Assembly: GCA_000697055.1 (NCBI GenBank)
Contig: JNDT01002309.1
Location: 1-35,035, forward strand
Reading direction: 5' to 3'
From: Saksenaea vasiformis B4078
Taxonomy: Eukaryota; Mucoromycota; Mucoromycetes; Mucorales; Saksenaeaceae
Length of the DNA stretch: 35,035 nucleotides
Position numbers and translations under genes: made by a program. The notes beneath the pieces are model-generated. The model ran no database searches, was not told the origin of the DNA, and saw only the letters and a program-made list of their open reading frames with translations. How positions within the stretch are numbered: the first letter of the stretch is position 1; every line of letters begins with the position of its first letter. Positions 31,634 to 35,035 of the stretch are shown here, in pieces.

Positions 31634-33890
31634 TTATACAAAAATGCCTTTATGTTCTACAAGATCCATACTTCGCAGTATACCTTCACGGCTAGTGACT
31701 ACTACCTCGCGGTCCCTCAACACATTCACATCAATCGCTTGCACCCGTCCTGTGCGTCTCACCTTATCTAATGCCGCAGCACCGATATTGTCTATCGTCG
31801 CAGTGACCTTTCCGGTTTCGATGTCCAGCACTGTCATCTTGCCATCTTCTGTTAGCAAAATAAGCGATGTCTGAAGGATATTATAGGCGGTAAATTTTAC
31901 AGGTATATCTGGGTTGTGGGCATCAAAGGTATCCAATGTGTAGGTCACAATCAAGGGCTGCATGGTTTCAGGTGGTGAAAATGGCAAACCATCTTGTTTG
32001 AATAAGTGAGGAATAGGATCCATTAGACCAGTGGTGAAAAATCCTTCGGCCTGCAGTTCGGTTTCCTCCTCTTCTATCATGCGTAACGCTAGTTGCTGAA
32101 GTCTTTGTGACCCTCGTTTCCACCAATGGAATCGGTATGTATAATCTGCCTCTTGCTTGCCATAATGGGTATCATCAACGTCCTCTGCTTGGGTAGAATC
32201 CCATTTGATATCCAAGAAATAGGATATATCCCATATTTTGATCCCAAGTTTGTCATATCCATTGTAAGCAATTGCAATAAGCCGGAAACCGCGTTGAGAT
32301 AGGTCGTCCTTTTGCAAATCCTCGTCTGAAAACAATGGAGGGAGAACCATAGCTGATTCAAGGCCCCAAGGCCGAACATCACGGTGAGGTTCTGGAAGTT
32401 CAGGTACGAAATCGTCTGCAGTTAAACTATTAATTTCTTCGGTCGGTGCTTTCCACGGTAGGGAGCCTAATTTCACGCCAAATCTCCAGTCGTAGACGCA
32501 TAATTCATCTTTTGTATAGCTTCCAGTGCAGATCAGATGGTTTAGTTGTGGTGGGTCTCGAAAATGAAACATGCAGCTGATATTACGTCCAAGCCGGTTA
32601 ATTAAAATAGGTTCTGCTCGTTCGCCAGGTTTGGCGCTCATCGTTTCTCCACATGATCTGCGTCCAAGGTATACGAATTGATTGGTGACAATGTTATAAG
32701 CTACTGGCGTGAGAGAAGGGTCCACCACCCCTGGTGATGGACGGAGATCAAAACGAACAAGTTGGACACATCCATCGATGCCAGGGTGCATTGGCCCATA
32801 AGCAAGCATAAATACGGTATAGCTTGGATCATAATCGGCATGCTCCGGAGATAATACATTCATCCAGGATTTAACTTCTTCTGTCTGCGTTTCCGGCTTC
32901 CATGCGCTGCTATTTGATCGGCTCCAGGAACTATCTGAGAAAAAGAAAACATCTTGGCCAATAAAGCCACCATGTGTTTGATAGTGACCCAAGCATTGGG
33001 TATTGCCGTCATCAAATAAACGGTAGACAAATACAGCTCGCCAAAGATCGACATGACCACCGATTTCATCGTGTGGTGGAGCGAACGGCTGGCCTACGGC
33101 AACAGCAAACAGCCGTACCTTCTCCGCTTGGTTTGGCATCCAAATGGACTGGATTCCCACGAGTTGGCATAACGTTTCGGATGGTACAAAGGTAAGGTCA
33201 AGCTGACCCATCAGCTCCCATGATGGATAGTGCCAGAATAAAATACGGTGCTCAGACCGTCTGCCTTGCCATGGTATGTTGCATTTTCGGTGTTTTCCCG
33301 TGGCCACGATACCTTGGTTAGTTTTAGCATCAATATCATAAACTAATGGATCATGTACTTGAAAAGGCGATGAAGCCTCACTAAGGTTGTCACGATCGAA
33401 CGCCATTTCTTCCAGTAAATGGGTAGTATTCTGCCAGTCTGGCAATATATTCATGGCGTGACCCGTTTCGCTGCACCTATACTTGCAAGGATTTTTGTGT
33501 GGATCATCCTGGAGGAGTTTGCGTTTACGATTCAGCTGAAGATATGAATTGTCTTCCGAAACAAACTCAAACGTGAATGACCTCAGCCGCATTTGTTGCT
33601 TCACAAGATGGAGGACATATCTCTTCCAGTCAGTAGCAGGTTGTGCGAGGGCGTTATATTTTACACCTTTCGCCCATGCAGTGTTACAAGTGTGGAAGAT
33701 GCCAAACCATAGAACTGCATCTCTGGAAATTCTACAAGAAGCTCATTCAATCACTATTCTGTGCTCCTTCTTCACTGAAAAGAAACCTGTTAAATTTTTT
33801 GCAAATGCAGCCAAGTTGTAAAAGCTCCTGCGCATTTGTCGCTACTAGCTTGAATATATACAAAAGGATTTCATCGGGTAACCGCTCCAT
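31634..33890 (-). CDS. F-box protein with propeller-like body, two exons, about 733 aa
   Basis: Exon 1 is 33890-33787 and exon 2 is 33731-31634, separated by a 55-nt intron (GTTTCT...TTGTAG, phase 2). Splicing restores a classical F-box at the N-terminus: MERLPDEILLYIFKLV, ELLQLGCICKKFNR, ISRDAVLWFGIF (about residues 1-46). F-boxes bind Skp1 and place the protein in an SCF ubiquitin ligase as the substrate receptor. The remaining roughly 690 residues show strands with WD-like endings (LCVYDWRFG, LGIKIWDI, MTVLDIETGKV), suggesting a degenerate beta-propeller as the substrate-binding module. The frame of exon 2 alone opens at an internal Met, so the true start depends on the spliced first exon, which has a pyrimidine-rich leader. 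The target is unknown. It lies just upstream of the helical-repeat gene on the same strand. Confidence 0.88.
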
Positions 33891-33950
33891 AACTTATCAT
33901 ACAAAGCAAAAAAGGAAAAGAACAGACGACAAGGGAATCTGAGAAACAAA
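33891..33950 (-). promoter_or_regulatory. Pyrimidine-rich leader of the F-box gene
   Basis: On the minus strand the bases ahead of the ATG read TCTGTTCTTTTCCTTTTTTG and then TTTGTATGATAAGTT, a C/T-rich start region like those of the other genes here. Confidence 0.4.
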
Positions 33951-34155
33951 ATTTGACTCGGTACCCAACCGCAGAAAGTGCTTCGTTTCACAGCCTTTTT
34001 TCGAAAATGAATGCTTCACGGTTGATGACACTTTACGATTCATTTGATAGAAATATTCACTTATGAATATATAGGAGTTCTTCTAAAGGACACATAATGG
34101 GGGGGGCGTAAACGAACGTTTTTACATTAAAGCTCTTTGTTTTTTCTCCCTATGA

Positions 34156-34163
34156 TATAAAAG
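34156..34163 (+). promoter_or_regulatory. TATA box
   Basis: TATAAAAG follows a T/C-rich run and precedes GAGGGG. It is among the best TATA-box matches I noticed in the window and points rightward, about 37 nt before the ATG of the short frame at 34200. That spacing leaves room for only a very short 5' UTR. Confidence 0.45.
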
Positions 34164-34199
34164 AGGGGATATCAACTCTCGGCGCCGTTGGAGTTTTAT

Positions 34200-34331
34200 A
34201 TGCGAAATCAGAATCGTCGTCGCTCACATTTCTTTCACAGCCTTCGACCATACGGATTGACTCTCGCATCACGGCCTGAGGATTACTTTAATTGCCATAG
34301 CTCTTCACCGCTTTGCAGCGAACGACTATAA
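34200..34331 (+). CDS. Hypothetical 43-aa ORF behind a TATA box
   Basis: A short frame starting MRNQNRRRSHFFHSLRPYGL and ending LCSERL. Its N-terminus is strongly basic. It could be the first exon of a longer gene running right (a TTTTTAG acceptor-like site lies at about 34353), a small peptide, or chance. Nothing identifies a function. Confidence 0.25.
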   Translation: MRNQNRRRSHFFHSLRPYGLTLASRPEDYFNCHSSSPLCSERL

Positions 34332-34562
34332 ACAGCTTACCTTCGCTTTTTAGTACCGGAAACAGTCCTGAGGAGAGTAGCTAAGGCTCGCAAGGAATAT
34401 TCGCAGCTATTAATAACCCTGCACACATAACGTTCACGACAATCCATTACCGACAGATGCATCCTCACAGCTGTTATCAATGGAGTAAGAACTTTTCACT
34501 ATAGAACCATGACGTTCACTTGCCATTCTGATTGAAGCAAACAACCTTGACTGCACGAACCA

Positions 34563-34955
34563 GTGAAATTGCATTATTCCTCTTGGCTTATGCTCGGACA
34601 AAAAATGACCTTCCTTGTTCTGGGACTGTGCAGCCGTGTCTCCACAATTTCTTTCTTTCCAACACCAGCACAGCAATTCTTTCCGCGTTCCCATGATCCG
34701 TATTCGACGCCATTTTTGTATGCAGTAGCCCCGCCCAAATATCAAATCCTTGGTTCCGTGCAAAAATACTTGAATATCGCGGGCGTTTATTCTATTGAGG
34801 ATGCGCGAGAAAGTTATCTGAGTACGGACTATGCTGTGACTCGTAGAATGCTCGTCCAGGCACCATCAAGAGCAGCTCTTACGTACAATTACGAGTCATT
34901 ATATAGCGGCTTTTTACAGCCTTCTGAAAATTACGTAGTTATTAGTCATATTTAA
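34563..34955 (+). CDS. Hypothetical 130-aa ORF
   Basis: A plus-strand frame with a hydrophobic stretch near residues 16-33 (TFLVLGLCSRVSTISFF) that could act as a signal or anchor if translation starts at Met10 or Met15. The rest is polar with several Tyr (NYESLYSGF) and no recognisable motif. An overlapping 109-aa minus frame (34434-34763) is no better, so the coding strand is uncertain. It may be a downstream exon of the gene behind the TATA box at 34156. Confidence 0.25.
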   Translation: MKLHYSSWLMLGQKMTFLVLGLCSRVSTISFFPTPAQQFFPRSHDPYSTPFLYAVAPPKYQILGSVQKYLNIAGVYSIEDARESYLSTDYAVTRRMLVQAPSRAALTYNYESLYSGFLQPSENYVVISHI

Positions 34956-35035
34956 TGATTTATCAATGAAACAGTAAATGAACACAGCCATCAACAACTC
35001 TGTTTATCACCATTTTCCGCAATGCCGCCACAGAA

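Overview
The window looks like nuclear DNA of an early-diverging filamentous fungus, most likely Mucoromycota (Mucorales-like). The evidence is an AT-rich background, genes broken by many short GT-AG introns of about 45-60 nt, pyrimidine-rich leaders before several start codons, and families typical of that group (Sel1 repeats, Tgl3/4/5-type lipase, Msg5-type phosphatase, AVT permease, F-box protein). The species is an inference; no rRNA, tRNA or mitochondrial marker was seen. Gene models were built by hand from reading frame plus splice signals, so exon edges are predictions.

Layout. 1-360 holds a diverged AT-rich repeat. 640-1278 (-) is a small two-exon Sel1-repeat protein. 1.3-4.7 kb is gene-poor, with an unresolved cluster of donor-like splice sites near 2.1-2.9 kb on the minus strand. 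4761-7320 (+) is a seven-exon patatin-type triacylglycerol lipase followed by a long inverted repeat. 9419-10219 (-) is an intronless dual-specificity phosphatase. 10.3-13.3 kb is gene-poor with coding relics. 13336-14409 (+) is a mitochondrial HTD2-type hydroxyacyl-thioester dehydratase, convergent with a GLUT-like MFS transporter at 14519-16182 (-). 16.2-19.6 kb is empty. 19636-20663 (-) is a six-exon Faf1/C1orf131-type ribosome-biogenesis factor. 20.7-24.4 kb is gene-poor, with a decayed minus-strand coding relic at 21.5-21.9 kb. 24405-26497 (+) is a nine-exon vacuolar AVT-type amino-acid transporter. 27284-27694 (+) is the 3' part of an unidentified micro-exon gene, convergent with 27831-29132 (-), a proline-rich protein with a WWE-like C-terminus. 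29410-31560 (-) is a long multi-exon helical-repeat protein (tentatively TAF1A/Rrn11-like), and 31634-33890 (-) is an F-box protein with a propeller-like body. The right end has only short hypothetical ORFs behind a good TATA box.

The genes do not form an operon or an obvious metabolic cluster. They are housekeeping genes (lipid mobilisation, mitochondrial fatty-acid synthesis, nutrient transport, ribosome biogenesis, ubiquitin targeting, signalling) in compact islands separated by 2-4 kb of decayed or non-coding DNA. I found no CRISPR array, no intact transposon, no viral gene and no convincing new multi-gene system. The best leads are unusual splicing structures (a GC-AG intron, a 16-nt and a 27-nt exon, a 31-nt intron), a long inverted repeat after the lipase stop codon, and two decayed coding relics.
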